Shown here: piece by piece, positions 23,199-35,670 of the stretch | Numbering within the stretch: the first letter of the stretch is position 1 | Layout: the number at the start of each line of letters is the position of its first letter | Origin: Lentinus brumalis | Lineage: Eukaryota > Basidiomycota > Agaricomycetes > Polyporales > Polyporaceae | Reading direction: 5' to 3' | DNA length: 64,000 bases | Assembly: GCA_001792895.1 (NCBI GenBank) | Contig: MARA01000007.1 | Coordinates: 1,054,001-1,118,000 of the forward strand | Notes under the pieces: model-generated | Database searches by the model: none | Told to the model about the DNA's origin: nothing | Seen by the model: only the letters and a program-made list of their open reading frames with translations | Translations under genes and position numbers: made by a program

Positions 23199-24134
23199 GG
23201 AGCGTGGCGGCATCACGTTCGTGACAGACTGAGTGCAATTTGTCAGTCAGAGAGTCAATACTCGTCTCGCCACGGATGCTGCGGGTACACTCTGTCGAAG
23301 TCTGACGAACCTGCAAGTGCTTCTCCTGAGGTGCGTGCAAAATAAGTAAGTATCTCACCGCGTCAACCTCCTCACCTGGCCGTTCCGATAGCCATTATCT
23401 GCCAGTGTCAGGTGTAGGTCCAGCATTCAAAAGAGACTGTTATCATTCAAGACGTGTGGTGGCAGTCGAGGTTGTGGTCAAGTTCACGAAGTCGTCCTTT
23501 GCTGACCCGACCTTGCCCGACTCCTCGGATTCCGAGGTGTGCCGAATGAGGCGCTGGCCACTCTGGCCACCCGCGGCGGCGCCGACGATCCCGACTTGCT
23601 CCTCCTCCCTCCTCCCACAGTATTCCGTCCTCAACAAACCTCGTCCTACAACGGCAAGAACTGTCCGCTCTTTGCTGTCTGCGTTGGTCTCGCGATCAGA
23701 CTCTGGTCGGCTTCGTCGCTATCAACTTGAAAGCTGGCTTACTGGTCGACTGATCGAAGCTGCGTCAAGATGCCTAGCCGTATATCCACCCACCGTCCAA
23801 ATGAAGTACTCAAGTACAGTAAATCATCGAAGGAGTTATCAAACGGTGAACTTTGAACAGTGGCGAGGTGCGTTTTCCACGAGGCGTCGGGTTCCTGGCG
23901 ATATGACGACAAGCTTTGGCACGGCCATCGCTTCCCGACGCACTTGACATTTTCAACGCTTTGACTCCAGAATCCGCTCGACACTTCACCACAACACAAA
24001 AAATCTCCGCAGCTGGTCTGGTTGGCAAAGCGGCCGCCTCTTGCGCGCATTGATATTTGCTTGGGTATCTCGCTGTGATGCTTTGTCCTTGATATCCTAC
24101 CTCGCATAACGTGTGGCGGGCCTCGCGAGGAATT

Positions 24135-24143
24135 TCTATAAAG
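24135..24143 (+). promoter_or_regulatory. TATA box upstream of the CxxC protein gene
   Basis: TCTATAAAG lies 86 bases before ATG 24221. An out-of-frame ATG at 24157 lies only 14 bases after it, probably upstream of the transcript start; if transcribed it would open a 74-codon frame overlapping the start of the main CDS. Confidence 0.5.
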
Positions 24144-24220
24144 CCAAACGCCTTTCATGAGTCAGACGGCGCGGTGCGTTCCTCCATCCCCAGAACAGCT
24201 CGACTTGTACCCTTGCTGCG

Positions 24221-25329
24221 ATGAAGGCCATCAAAACCCTCCTCGCACCCTCGTCACCGACGTCGACAAAGAGCAACCTCTGCCGCTACTGCAAGAAGGC
24301 GTTCAAGCCCGCTCGTCCCGCCGACGTCTGCTGCTGCTCCCCAAAGTGCACGCGCAAGCTGGAGTGGGATGCCCTGTCTGAGGAGCACGCCCGCAAACTT
24401 CTCTCTCAGAGTCAGAGCCATGCTGCGCCGCCAGACCCCGACTCGGTCATCCGCCGCGCACTCATGGAGTCCGCCGCCCGGAGTCGACATAATGGGACGC
24501 ATCCTGAATCACATACGGGCGAGCAGTCGTCTTTCGAGACTGAGCCTGACCACCCGCTCCTCGCTCGCAACCGCTCGATGCCGGAGCGTCGCCGCCATCG
24601 CGTGGTATCCCACCACACGCCTCGGACACCTCCGCCTACCATCGTTTCATTCGCCGGAAATACCCCGCGCGCTCGCTGCAGCCTCTCCGCTTGCCTGACG
24701 AGCCGTCCTCGTACCGCAGCCAGAGATCAAGTTCTCGCATTGAGCGTCGTTCAGAACGAACCGGGACAGGCGAGCGGAGCGGAGCATCCTCCCCTACACT
24801 TTCGACGTCTTCCCCGACATCATCGTCTCCTACCTTGGTCTCCCATCCACCCGTCCCTGCGAAGCGACGCGATGCGAAGACATCCGCTTCAGCCATTCTG
24901 AAGTCGCAGGACTCGTCGGCCCCGCCGCGCGTCGGCCGGCATACCAAGTCGGCGTCGGTCGCAAGCGCCGCACCCGCCTCATCTCTCGCCTCTCATCACG
25001 CCTTCCCCGTCGTGTCTTCAGGAGGGCCGCCTTCATCCGCATCGAAGTCCAACGCCCAGGGCCCCGCGGTCAAACCGTTCCTCGCGCGCACGCCGAGCCA
25101 CCCGCCTTCTCGGGCGAATCGGAAGCTCACATTGGACGCCGGCTCGCCCCCGGCTCCCAAGTCTCTTCTGAGAGCAAGCCCTGAGCCAGCGAGTATTCCG
25201 GCAGCCCACGCGCCGCCTCATCCGCGCTATCGGAACGGGGCACTCGGGCTTCGGCCGGGATACGGACGTCGCGAGCCGCGGCCGCGCTCGAACTCGTTCG
25301 GCGGGTTCATGAAGGCGTTTCGGTCCTGA
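24221..25329 (+). CDS. Hypothetical CxxC-motif, Ser/Pro-rich protein
   Basis: Two exons, 24221-24604 and 24682-25329, joined over a 77-base GT-AG intron (gtatcc...gctgcag), give an in-frame protein of 343 aa. Without the splice the first frame does not reach the C-terminal block. Residues about 21-48 hold Cys-Arg-Tyr-Cys, then Cys-Cys-Cys and Ser-Pro-Lys-Cys, a likely small zinc-binding unit near the N-terminus. The remainder is Ser/Pro/Arg-rich and probably disordered, ending in a conserved-looking tail (RSNSFGGFMKAF). The exact donor is my choice; GTGGTA two bases upstream would break the frame. The function is unknown. Confidence 0.65.
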
Positions 25330-25558
25330 GTCTTGCGCCTCTTCCGCCTCGAGGACGCTTCGATATCCATGTTTCGGACATTTTATCCCTGCATATTGTA
25401 CACTACTATGAATAACACCCGCCGTATACATAGATCGCTGGATTGAACTATTGTGTTGTAAGCAGGACCGCTGTCCGGGGACAAAGTACTGTCATACATA
25501 GTGCCCAGGCCTCACTTGTGTCTATCGCTGTGACTTGCGATCATTATCCACACCTAGC

Positions 25559-27641
25559 TTACGCTGCCAACCCGTCGGAGGACTCGACGGCTGCTCCGAG
25601 GATCAGGGCTTCAGCTTGGGCGGAACGAGGCTTGATGCTGCACCGACAGTCCTCAAGGTACCTGTATATGCGGTTCAACAGGTTATCTCGATCATCATCT
25701 GCAGTCCCCCGAGCACGCTCACTATGTACGAGCCTGTAACGCTCGGGGTGATGACGATAGGTTTGCCGGTCTCGTCCAGTGGGGGCGTGATGTCGAAGAC
25801 GTGCAGCGTCATTGCGATGATGGCGAACATTGCGTCCTCGGCGAAGGCCTTTCCCGGACATTTCCTGTATCATGAGGTCAGTAAACAACGACAGGCTCGA
25901 CAGTTCTGAGCAAAGGGCAGCAGACTAGCACGTACTTACCTTCTGCCATAGCCGAAGACGAAGTGTCCAGGATCTCGAATGTCGGGGTTGAGCTTACCGT
26001 CACGCATGAAGCGGTCCGGTAGGAAGCGGTCGGGCTCCGGGTATACTTCCGGGTCGTGCATGCAAGCCCTGTAAAATCGCCAGTGGGTATAATTTCCAAA
26101 GTGGACCAGGGAGTAGTACGTGCCATGCGTTAGCGATGAAGGTCGTCCCCTTCGGTATGAAGTAGCCGCGATACTCGATGTCTTCCGCGTTGCAGTGCGG
26201 CACGCCGAACGGCGCGACAGTGTGCCAGCGCAGGGACTCCTTCAGGACTGCGCTCACGTATGGGAGCGACGCTCTGTCCGCTTGGTCCGGCAGACGGTGT
26301 GGACCGATAACGGCGTCGAGCTCTGCTTGTGCTCTCTTCTGGACGTCCGGATTGAGAGACATGGCGAGGAAGAATGCTTGCGTGGTGGAGAACGTCTGCA
26401 TGTAGGGATGGAGAACGTGGTCAGAGTGCCAAAAGTCCACTCGATTCGAGTCAACGCCCTCACAGTGTCCGATGCCCCTTCAAAGGCAGTAACGCAAGTG
26501 TTCTTCGCAATAAGATGCTCTTCGGCCATGTTGACGTCTGTCTCCTCCTCTAGCCCTCGGAGAATGCGCGCAAGAACGGATGTGTTCTGGCGGCCGTGTT
26601 CCTGAAATCCGTAGGCCTCCAGTCAGCATATCTTCACTCGCTGGACAGCGAGCCCTCCATAATACTCGCCAGATCGTCCACAGTCTTGTCGAACATGACC
26701 TGCTTCACCTCGTCTGCCGCGGCGCGCCACCCAGCGAGCATTTGTAACTGGGAGCCCAGAATCGGAACCCACAGCGGCACATGTTGCAGGATGGGGAAGT
26801 ACTGCACCAAGATCCGAGGAGAGTTGAACGCTTGCAAGCCTTCCAGCAGTCGGACCATGCGATCTACATTGGGGTCGTTGTCATCCGCCACTTCGACGCC
26901 GTACATGATCTTCACTATCGTCGCTGAGAACGCGCTGCAGTAGCTGCTCAGCACGGCGGATACAAGGGAATGAGTGCGCTTACTCACTATCGGATGTGGT
27001 CGCAGAAATTTGTGGGATTTTGCAACAGCTTCTTGAGGAAGAGGGTCGCGTAATGTTGTTGGACTAGAAGCTGCTCTTTGGGCACGGTTGTAGGTATGCA
27101 CTGTGAGAAGATGCGTCTGTGGCGGCGCCACCACTGGTCATATGGAAAGAATGCGAAGTCAAACCCTTGGCCAGACCTGCAGACGTTCAGAGTCGTCAGT
27201 ATCGACGTCAGCGAAGAACATATCTGGCAAGATGCTCGCAGTTCTATCAAGGGATGCTGCTGTCGATCAGAGGTGGCGGCAGACTGCTTCTCCAGGATAT
27301 CGAAGATCGCTCGCTGACTCCCTAAGACGACCAGATGCTGTCCGAAAACAGACAAGTGCACGATGTCACCTAGAAGTGAGATAACGGGATGAGTGAGAAC
27401 GATTCGAATCATGGAATCGTGGACTGAGCTCACCGAAGATTCTGCAGAGCTTTTGGTGAGCTCTCCACAATGCTGGTTGCCGCATGTAATTGATGTTTCC
27501 CAGAAACGGGAGACCTCTCGGTCCCGGAGGCCAGGGACCTCGGCTTTGAGTCCGCCATCTGATCAACACTACTATGGAGGATAAGACGAAGTAGCAGAGG
27601 GTGGTAACCGCCAACTGCAGCAAAGCGTCTTTCGTGATCAT
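25559..27641 (-). CDS. Cytochrome P450 monooxygenase (P450-F)
   Basis: Full-length paralogue of P450-E on the opposite strand. Start ATG 27641 gives MITKDALLQLAV and a membrane helix, followed by an atypical hinge SRGPWPPGPRGLPFLGN in which Trp replaces the first Leu/Pro. Other motifs are WWRRHRRIFS, the I-helix GASDT (contiguous with the preceding exon, as in E), KESLRWH for ExxR, PDRF, and FGYGRRKCPGKAFAED at the heme. The last exon reads YLEDCRCSIKPRSAQAEALIL and stops at TAA 25561-25559. Its tail is nearly the same as in E, which supports a duplication with inversion. No disabling change was found. Confidence 0.9.
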
Positions 27642-28474
27642 CGGACAGGAGGGTATCAACGGAGGGTGGGATGCCGCGAGTCATACCTATCCTGAGGTGC
27701 ACTCCTTATACTGCATCAGTAGGTGGAGACAGTGCGCAAGTATGCTTCTATGTGACGTCAAGTGCCGACGCTGAACTCAACCGGATGGCAGAGTCGTCCG
27801 TGTGTTGATATGGCCGAATTCACACAACTGTACCCAGCGCGGGCCTTCCGAGGCCTTGGCGGAAGTAGCCGGCCAATGATAGAGCTTTGGCGATATCGGT
27901 GATACCAGGACCATTGGCAACAGGGGCAGAACCCCGAGGCTGAGCCGGACCAAGACGAAAAAGCTTGCAAAAGTGGACCCCCACATACTGACCGCCTATT
28001 GCGTGGCGTGTCTAGCTGGGAGTTTTGCAAAGAAGGCACTTCATGCATCACTGTTACATTTGTCGTGGCTTCTATTGGCAAATCACGTCGTGGGCACACT
28101 GCCCGTCCGACAGATGCCGTGATTGCTGCAATAGGGTCCCTCGAACGATGTGAGGCAGACAATAGTAGGGAAACATAGGTTTGCTCACCGAACACCTCTG
28201 GACTACGCCGGCTATGAAGCATTCTGCAGGTAATTCAGTATTCCTGCTTTCCGTAAGTCCTTCAGGCGGTGGACATCACAAGTATATCGTAGCACGCGGG
28301 CTAGAGGTGACTCGTGGCCAGTATAACTCTTCCATAGTCTGTACCTTCGCCGTCGGATGAGTCCTTGACGCCAAGAATACCGCAACGGTCGCACGGTGTC
28401 CGGACGGAAAGCCTGTATTAATACGAATACACAGAAGTCAATGAGCGGCGAGACTCGGCGAGGCCGTCAGGATA
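27642..28474. other. Intergenic spacer between P450-F and P450-G
   Basis: No gene is supported. It contains the promoter of P450-F and the 3' flank of P450-G. Confidence 0.45.
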
Positions 28475-30546
28475 TCAATCTTGCGCCCCTAGTATCAGTG
28501 CTGTAGCTTTGGCAGAGCGAGGCTTGACGTTGCACCGACAGTCTTCAGGATAGCTGCGGACGACATGAGTACATAGGTTAGAGATGACACCGTATGACGC
28601 AGCAGTCAACGTCAGCACTCACATTATGAACGAACCCGCAATCTTGGGGTCGATCCGAATGATGTTCCCATGCTCATCGACCGGCGGAGTGATGTCGAAT
28701 ACATGCAGGATCATCGCGATGCTGATGAACAGGGAGGCCTCGCCGAAAGACTTGCCAGGACAGATTCTAGGGGGACGCATCTTCATGAGTACATCTCAAC
28801 AGGATCACGCAACGAGTACCTTCGTCCATATCCGAAGATGAAATCGCTAGGGTCGCGGATGCCGGGGTTCAGCTTGCCGTCCTTCAGGAAACGCTCGGGA
28901 AGGAACCGGTCTGGCTCCGGATACTGCACCTCGTCGTGCATGACAGCCCTGTGAACGGAACAGATGAGCACGACTAACTATGCACCCTAGTATGCGTATC
29001 AGAGTCGTACCACGTGTTAGGAACTAGGACCGTCCCCTTCGGAATGAACCATCCTCTGTACTCTAGATCTTCCGAGGTATAGTGGGGGATGCTGAAGGGC
29101 GCGACATTCTGCCACCGGAGCGCTTCCTTCACGATAGCGCTCACGTACGGGAGAGAGTCTTTGTCGGCGTGATAGGGAAGGCGGTTGGGACCAACAACAG
29201 AATGGAGTTCCGCCTGAGCTTTCTTCTGGATGTCTGGATTCAAAGACATAGCGAGGAAGAAGAACTCGAGCGTCGAGAATGTCTGGACAAGATATCTGAA
29301 CGAGCTGAAGCATGCAATTTGGTTTCGTGTAGTACTCACTGTATCCGAGCCTCCTAAACAATGGTATGCGGAGTGACAAACATCAATACCAGTCAAGCAC
29401 ATGTATGTCTGAGTCGACGCACCTACAAACGCGGTGATGCAAACATTCTTCGCTATCTCCTGGTCTTCTGTCGTGTCCGAGCCAGCCTTTTCGCTCAATT
29501 TCTCCAGGATGTCGGGCAAGACCGCTTTGCTAGCGCGACCCCGTTCCTTCCAAGAGACGTCAGTCAAGGGACATACGTGAGGAGGATGACATCAGCTTAC
29601 AATGTCCTCTTTAGTCTTTTCGAACATCGCTTGCTTCACTTGGCGAGCAGCCGCGCGCCATGGAGCAAGCTCGAGCAATTGATGGCCAGCTACAGGGAAC
29701 CATGTCGGCACATGACTGAGGATTGGGAAGTACTGGACGAGGAATCGACCGGGGGCAAAAGCTTGGACGCTCTGCAGGACTTTTTCCATGAGCGCCACGT
29801 TCTTGTCATTGTCCGGGGCGACGTCGACGCCATACGTGGTTTTGACGATCGACGCTGAGAAGGTGCTAAGATGTATTCAATGAGCGAGGTGACTAAAGTC
29901 GAAGGCGTGAGCAGACTTACTACCGGATGTGTTCAATAAGTTTCTGCGGATCATTGAGCATCTTCCGCAGGAAGAGAATTCCAGAGCTCCGCTGAATGGC
30001 CAGGTGCTCCGAGGTGATCGGGAGGAAGTGTCGGGTGAAGACTTGGCGGTGGCGCCTCCACCACTGTCCATACGGCATGAACGCGACATTGAAATCGTGG
30101 CCAGAGCTAGAGGTACAGTAGGATACAGTCAGCGATACTCAGGGGGTATGGGGAAAAAATCTCTCACAGAGGGATAGTGGGATTCTGCTGGCGGTCAGAG
30201 GTGACTGCGGACTTTCGATCCAGGAGATCGAAGATCGCCTGAGGACTACCGAGTACGACGACGTCCTGGCCCAGGACGGGTACATACACAACATCACCTA
30301 CCAACTCGTATAAGTTGTCTGAGCACATGTGAAACAGAGGCACGCACCGTATTTCTTGCAGAGTTCCTTGTGGGCCTTCCATAGTTCGGGCTTACGCATA
30401 TGAACTATGTTTCCAATGTAGGGAAGACCTCTTGGCCCTGGAGGCAAAGGGTGTCCACGGCTACGTCGACGCCATTTGACGAGCGACACAGTGTACGACA
30501 GTACGAGGAAGGCAACGAGAAGTATTGCCGTTGGAGTGATACCCAT
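28475..30546 (-). CDS. Cytochrome P450 monooxygenase (P450-G)
   Basis: Start ATG 30546 (MGITPTAILLVAF, a hydrophobic anchor). The hinge is LPPGPRGLPYIGN; then WWRRHRQVFTR, an I-helix exon reading GGSDT (14 bases, followed by an intron), KEALRWQ, PERFLKDGKLNPG and FGYGRRICPGKSFGEA around the heme Cys. The last exon reads YPEDCRCNVKPRS and stops at TGA 28477-28475. The intron before the I-helix is longer than usual (about 70 bases). Substrate unknown. All key residues are present, so it is probably active. Confidence 0.9.
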
Positions 30547-31736
30547 TGTGCCGCCTATCGAATGGTGCAGGCAGGAGCTTGTACATACGTACCGGGTACG
30601 AGTGATCGCAGAAGACCGGCTACCTGCAGCTGAGGAAACCCGACGACTTAAGAGCGATTGAGGGACCAGGATAAACCATTGCCAGTGGCATCTGACGCGG
30701 GAATATTGCGCATAACTTCGCACCCCGACCATCGCGTGTCTGCGGTGGTCGTAATACGACAATAGGGTGTGCTTGTGCCGGGACAAGATGCCCGAGGTTA
30801 GTCATACCGATCCACTCTTGGCTAGCTGGAAGATGGAGGCGACTTGACCGAGAATGACAAGCTGGAGCCGCAATAGCAGGAAAGTACGCACCCACAGCGC
30901 TATGTCGTGGAGCCAGACTGGAGCTCGAGTCTCGAATGCCAGGAAGGCACACACGAGATGCGAGGGTCGCCCTCCTTCTGATGGGACGATCAGTACCTGA
31001 TAAGAGCGCTGAGAAAGCATTTGCCGAACTCACTGTGACTATGATACCCGGAATTGGACAAGCACTTGATTCTCTCGCTTGAGTTACAGTATGTAGCTGG
31101 TCCAGGTTCCTACAAATTGTCACGTCTAGGTCCTGAACGACGAGGCATGATTAGGAATAGCTCTCTGAGCACAATACTAGTCAAACTTACAATACTTAGC
31201 AGAGCCGATGCCTACGGTTCGTAGGTCTGAGGTCCGCCAACGATTGTGCTTCCGGCGCAATCGCAAACTTCGCTATGGTAGAACGCCGGACCCACGAACC
31301 GGGCGCCGAGTCCGGCTCGTGGCCTTTGCCTCGAAGGGGGATTGGATATATCAGGCGGTCGAGATTTGGAGTGACGATGCATGCAGGGATCCAACACACA
31401 CCAACAAAATACAGTACAAGATTCAGGGCTTCCCGATGAGAAGTTCGAGGCTTTGATCGTAGTGCGTCGACAGTCTTCGGCTCGGGAGTACGTGTCGTAG
31501 AGTACTTGAGTATGTCACTCAATGCTGAAAGGCGTTCGCACTCACCTTGACATTTGCCGCTCACCCCCGAAGGTAATCCGGCGCACTGGTCTCTCCTTGA
31601 ATTTGCAAATACTTATGCCACCCTTGGATCTCTCCTGCAGGCGCTACTTACGAGAGGGTGTATGAAGGACGTGAGTAGCCCGATAGTTTGTCGCAGTACA
31701 GTCTGTACATGGTGAGTAGCTTTGAAACTCATGGAA
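30547..31736. other. Intergenic region, 1.2 kb, no gene seen
   Basis: Frames in this stretch have no family resemblance, and no transposon ends are visible. Holds the P450-G promoter. Confidence 0.45.
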
Positions 31737-33762
31737 CTACACACCCTCAGCCAGAACCAGCTCCTTCGCCCAAGTCGATCGCGGGGTGACGGTGCAGCGG
31801 CAATCCTCAGGATACCTGGATGCCTCGCTGTCAGTCAGGATCCTACAGCGGGACCAGACGACTCACGATACCACTCCGTTCGTCATCTTCGGCACAATGT
31901 GAATAGGTGTTCCGTCAGCGTCAAGTGGAGGGCCGATGTTGAAGACGTGCAGCACCATCGCCACGTAAACAAACATGGATGCCTCCGCAAAGTGTCTGCC
32001 TGGGCAAATCCTGTCGCAGGGTACGATCAATACTGATGCCCGGATCTCACACAGAAGCCACACTAAGTACCTTCGTCCATAGCCAAACGCGAACTGCGCG
32101 GGATCTGGTACTTTCGTGTTCCATTCCCCGTTCTCACGGACGAAGCGATCGGGGAAGAACCGTTCGGGCTCAGGATACATTTGATCATCGTGCAAGCAAG
32201 CCCTGTGAAGAGATACGATTGAGATATGGTCTCAGACGCACGCAAAAACCAGGTCCTACCACGCGTTCGCGAGAAGCACCGTCCGTGCCGGAATGAAGTA
32301 TCCCCTGTACTCAATATCCTGAGTTGTGAGGTGCGGAACGCCAAACGGAAGCACTGGGTGCCACCGCAAACATTCCTTCACTATGGCGGTGATATAGGGG
32401 AGGTTGCTGCGATCCGCGTACTCGGGCAATCTTTCCGGACCTACTACAGCATCTAGTTGGGACTGTGCCTTTCGCTGCACTTCTGGATTGAGAGACAGGG
32501 CGAGGAAGAACGTCTGAAGGCTGGAGAAGGTCGTATCGGCACCTCCTATGAGACATTGAACTCAATGAGCTCGGATCAGAAGCGCGGTGCACGCTTTGAC
32601 GCACCTTCAACTGCCACATTGCCGACGCTCTTAGGAATTTCCTGGACTATGGGGTCATTCTCATCCTGCACATCAATTCCCCGTCCTTCTACCAGCTCGC
32701 TAACCACAGAACGCGTCTGGATGCCCTTGTCCTGATCGACACCATGGGTAAGCCGATCGTTCCTTAAAATCGGGCACCGTTCACTCACTATGCCTTCCAT
32801 GGCTTTCTTGAACAACCCTTCTTTCGTCCCGACGGTCGCATCACGCCATGCCCCGAGCTCCCTCTGGAATCCCGTCCCAGGAACCCACCCAGGGATGTGC
32901 TGCAGAAATGGGAGGAACTCAACCAGATACTTGCCCGGAGTAAGTGCCTGCAGACCCTCCAGCATCTTCTCTATCCGTGCAGCTTCCGGGTCCGTCTCGG
33001 CCAAATCCAGCCCGTACACGACTTTAACAATCGTCGCCATGAATGTGCTAGACAGCTTCGTCAGAACACAAAGGACGACCCTTGCGTGGGACCGACTCAC
33101 TATCGTATGTGTTCGCACAACCTCGACGGATCCGCCAGCAGTTTGCGCAGGAACAGCCGCGCAGAGCGTTCCTGCAACGGAACGTATCTCGCACTGGAAG
33201 CAGGCAAGAAATGTTGCCAGAATGCGCGTCGGTGGCGCCTCCATCTTTGACCGTACGGCATCATGGTGAAGTTCGCATCGAATCCTGCGCTGCGGACGTG
33301 GGCGTATGTTCAAGATCTAGCCACGTCAGCAGCAGCTTGCACTTACTCACAGCGGTATGATGGACGTCTGTTGCCTGTCGGACGTCACAGAAGAACGCTT
33401 GTCCAGGAGGTCAGAGATCGACTTCGAGCCTCCTAAGATTACGATGCTCTGGCCCATCACTGGAACGTAGACAGTGTCACCTGGAGTACAAGCAATGTCA
33501 GCGGCTGCTTTGCCAATCATGCACGCAAAGAAGTACCATAGGTATCGCACAGAGTGCGATGCGCTCTCCATGGCTCAGGCTTGCGCATCTGGGCGATGTT
33601 TCCAATGAACGGAAGGGAGGCTGGCCCAGGTGGTAGCGGCAGCCCGCGTGTGCGAACCCGCCATCGAAGGATAGATAAGGCGTAGGAGATGGCGGACCAT
33701 ATAATGAGCGCGATTCCTGCGCTGGCCAAAGTGAATGCCGAGTCTTGGTGCTGGGTTTCCAT
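31737..33762 (-). CDS. Cytochrome P450 monooxygenase (P450-H)
   Basis: Start ATG 33762 (METQHQDSAFTLAS, then a membrane helix). The hinge is LPPGPASLPFIGN; then WRRHRRAFWQHF, the I-helix GGADTTFSSLQTFF read without an intron after Asp-Thr (unlike B, C, D and G), KECLRWHP, PDRF, and FGYGRRICPGRHFAEA at the heme. The last exon reads YPEDCRCTVTPRS and stops at TAG 31739-31737. It resembles B-D more than E-F in the C-terminal third. No break was seen. Confidence 0.9.
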
Positions 33763-34241
33763 CTCGACTTCGGCGGGAGGGCAGGGCTATGGCGAATGCC
33801 ACAGTCGAATTAAGTACGACTTGGCGGAGAGCGGAACGCTCTCGTACATGTGCCTGGAGCACAATACAAATTGCAGTCAGTACGAAGGGGTCGATCCCCG
33901 GCGACCCAGAAGTCTGAAAAACGTCCGTGGACACTTGCCTCATTGCGGATGCTCGGGTGACCAATGGCCATGTCATGAGCGCACGGCGATTCACGGCTTG
34001 ACATGCGGCTGCAATGACAAGATCTCGATATCATGCGGACATGATAGGCAAGAAGCCGACACCGTGTAAGTATGAACTCGAGCGAATCACCGACCGCAGG
34101 GGTCAAACATCTTCCGCTCAAGGCGCATAAGTATCGACGATACTCACCTGGACCAGCAATTTTGCAGAGATGGTGCCAGGGGGCGACAAGCCCTTCAGAT
34201 AAAACGCGCCGCAGGCGAGTACGACGGAGTAACTTACATGG
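33763..34241. other. Intergenic spacer between P450-H and the Pex30-like gene
   Basis: Nothing recognisable. It contains the promoter of P450-H and the 3' flank of the peroxin gene. Confidence 0.45.
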
Positions 34242-35670
34242 TCATACAGACGCCTTGGGGCTATAGTATATACGCCTCGTCCAGCGTCGTCTCCTCGTCA
34301 TACCTCCAGCAGCCTTCCATTCGTCCAGAGGATGCGCATGGGGATCAAGCCAGACGTCGTTGGTATACACCCAACCACCTAAACCCGTTACGGGCAACTT
34401 AGCATCGAAATACGCGGCGTATTGAATATGAAATGACTGACATTCGTCTGCGCCACTATTCCCAGCCCATGACCCCTCTAGGTCCGACCGCCAGTCTTCC
34501 GTCTCGACGAAGTACCAACCAGGGGCTAGCGAGAAGGTGAGGTTGCTGCTGTGCAGTGAAGAGACGATAACATCAACGCCCACGGTCGAACTAGAAGGTC
34601 GCGCTTCAGCGCTGGAACGTACTAACCTGACTTCGTGGCTGCCGTCATCGGAAATCCCGCTCCATCCGTCCCTCCCGCGTGTCCAAGGTTTCCGCTCACC
34701 TAGCTTGAGATTGGTCTTGCTCCACGTTCCCTCTGTCTTTGCACCTTCATCCGCAGCGCCATTCGACCCCGGAGCCCAACGCTCGTTCTCGTATAGCTCG
34801 ACTTCACGGAGCTCTGTGCGCCAATGTCTATCTTCCAGCTTATCGTCGTCTACAAACTGGTGTGCTTGCGCGCGGAAGTGAGTTGACAATACTCCGAAGG
34901 TCGACTGGAGACCAGGGAGGAGGGTATGTTGCGTGAATGGATGAGTGATGAAAAACGGGAGCAAGCCAAGCACGAGGCACGTCGTGCGCATGGGGAGAAT
35001 GTTGACGAGAGGGATCATGGCAAGGGATGTGACAAGGACAGCGGAGAGGATAAGACTTGTATAGGGTGACGACCAAGTCAGGTAGGGAACGAACTGAACA
35101 GCGAAGTCGTGTCCATCCGACACAGCGCCCATCAAGTTCTGAATAGCCTGGAGATTTGCTAGCCAGTCTACGCTGCCCTCACCAGGCTGCGTGGACGGAA
35201 GGGGCTGTGTTTCCTTGGGTGAGGCGACCTCCGCGCTGTCTCGACGTAAATTCGGATGCGTAGCAAGCAACACGCCCAGCACGATGGCATGTGGGAGTAG
35301 CAATATGAGACGAGGGAAGTAGCCTAAGTAGCTGTGAGTACGTGACCATGGACGCGACGGACGAGCCTGACGCACATAAGAACGCATACGCAGCCATCCA
35401 CACAAACGTGTACTTCTGACTCTTCTTCCACAGCACGATCTCCTCGATGCGGTCCTGTAGCCAGAATATCGGACCCGACTTGGCGACAAACCGCCTGAAG
35501 TTCACCGTGGTGATGGACATGGAGAGTGCGTCGCGCGTCGACAGCAGACGAGGGGCTCCTTTGCTCGACCCGTACATGCGAGGCGCAGACGGGGCATTAG
35601 CAGGAAGTTGCAACGCGGAGGAGAGTAGAATAGACGTCAAGTTTGATCCGCCTCCCTTCGATGGCGACAT
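34242..35670 (-). CDS. Pex30/Pex24-type peroxin (peroxin/dysferlin domain protein)
   Basis: Two exons, 35376-35670 and 34242-35323, joined over a 52-base GT-AG intron in the middle of a membrane helix, give about 458 aa. Order: Ser/Pro-rich N-terminus; FVAKSGPIFWLQDRIEEIVLWKK; a reticulon-like hydrophobic pair (WMAAYAFLC joined to YFPRLILLLPHAIVLGVLL); two more hydrophobic segments near 150-200; the dysferlin-type block (YENERW...KTNLKLGERKPWTRG, then WYFVETEDWRSDLEG); and the end motif GWVYTNDVWLDP...TRRRRWTRRI. Family knowledge: ER or peroxisomal membrane proteins that control peroxisome number and contact sites. The start at 35670 is the first ATG in frame. A housekeeping gene, probably at the edge of the P450 cluster. 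Confidence 0.88.

Larger units (their letters stand above)
20610..24220. other. Gene-poor region of 3.6 kb
   Basis: It lies between two divergently transcribed genes (transporter to the left, CxxC protein to the right). All long frames here are compositional and overlap one another on both strands. I see a (CGGT)n microsatellite at about 22795-22813 and an inverted repeat at 23147-23198, but no domain, transposon ends or RNA gene. It may hold long regulatory sequence or an unrecognised noncoding transcript. Confidence 0.45.
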
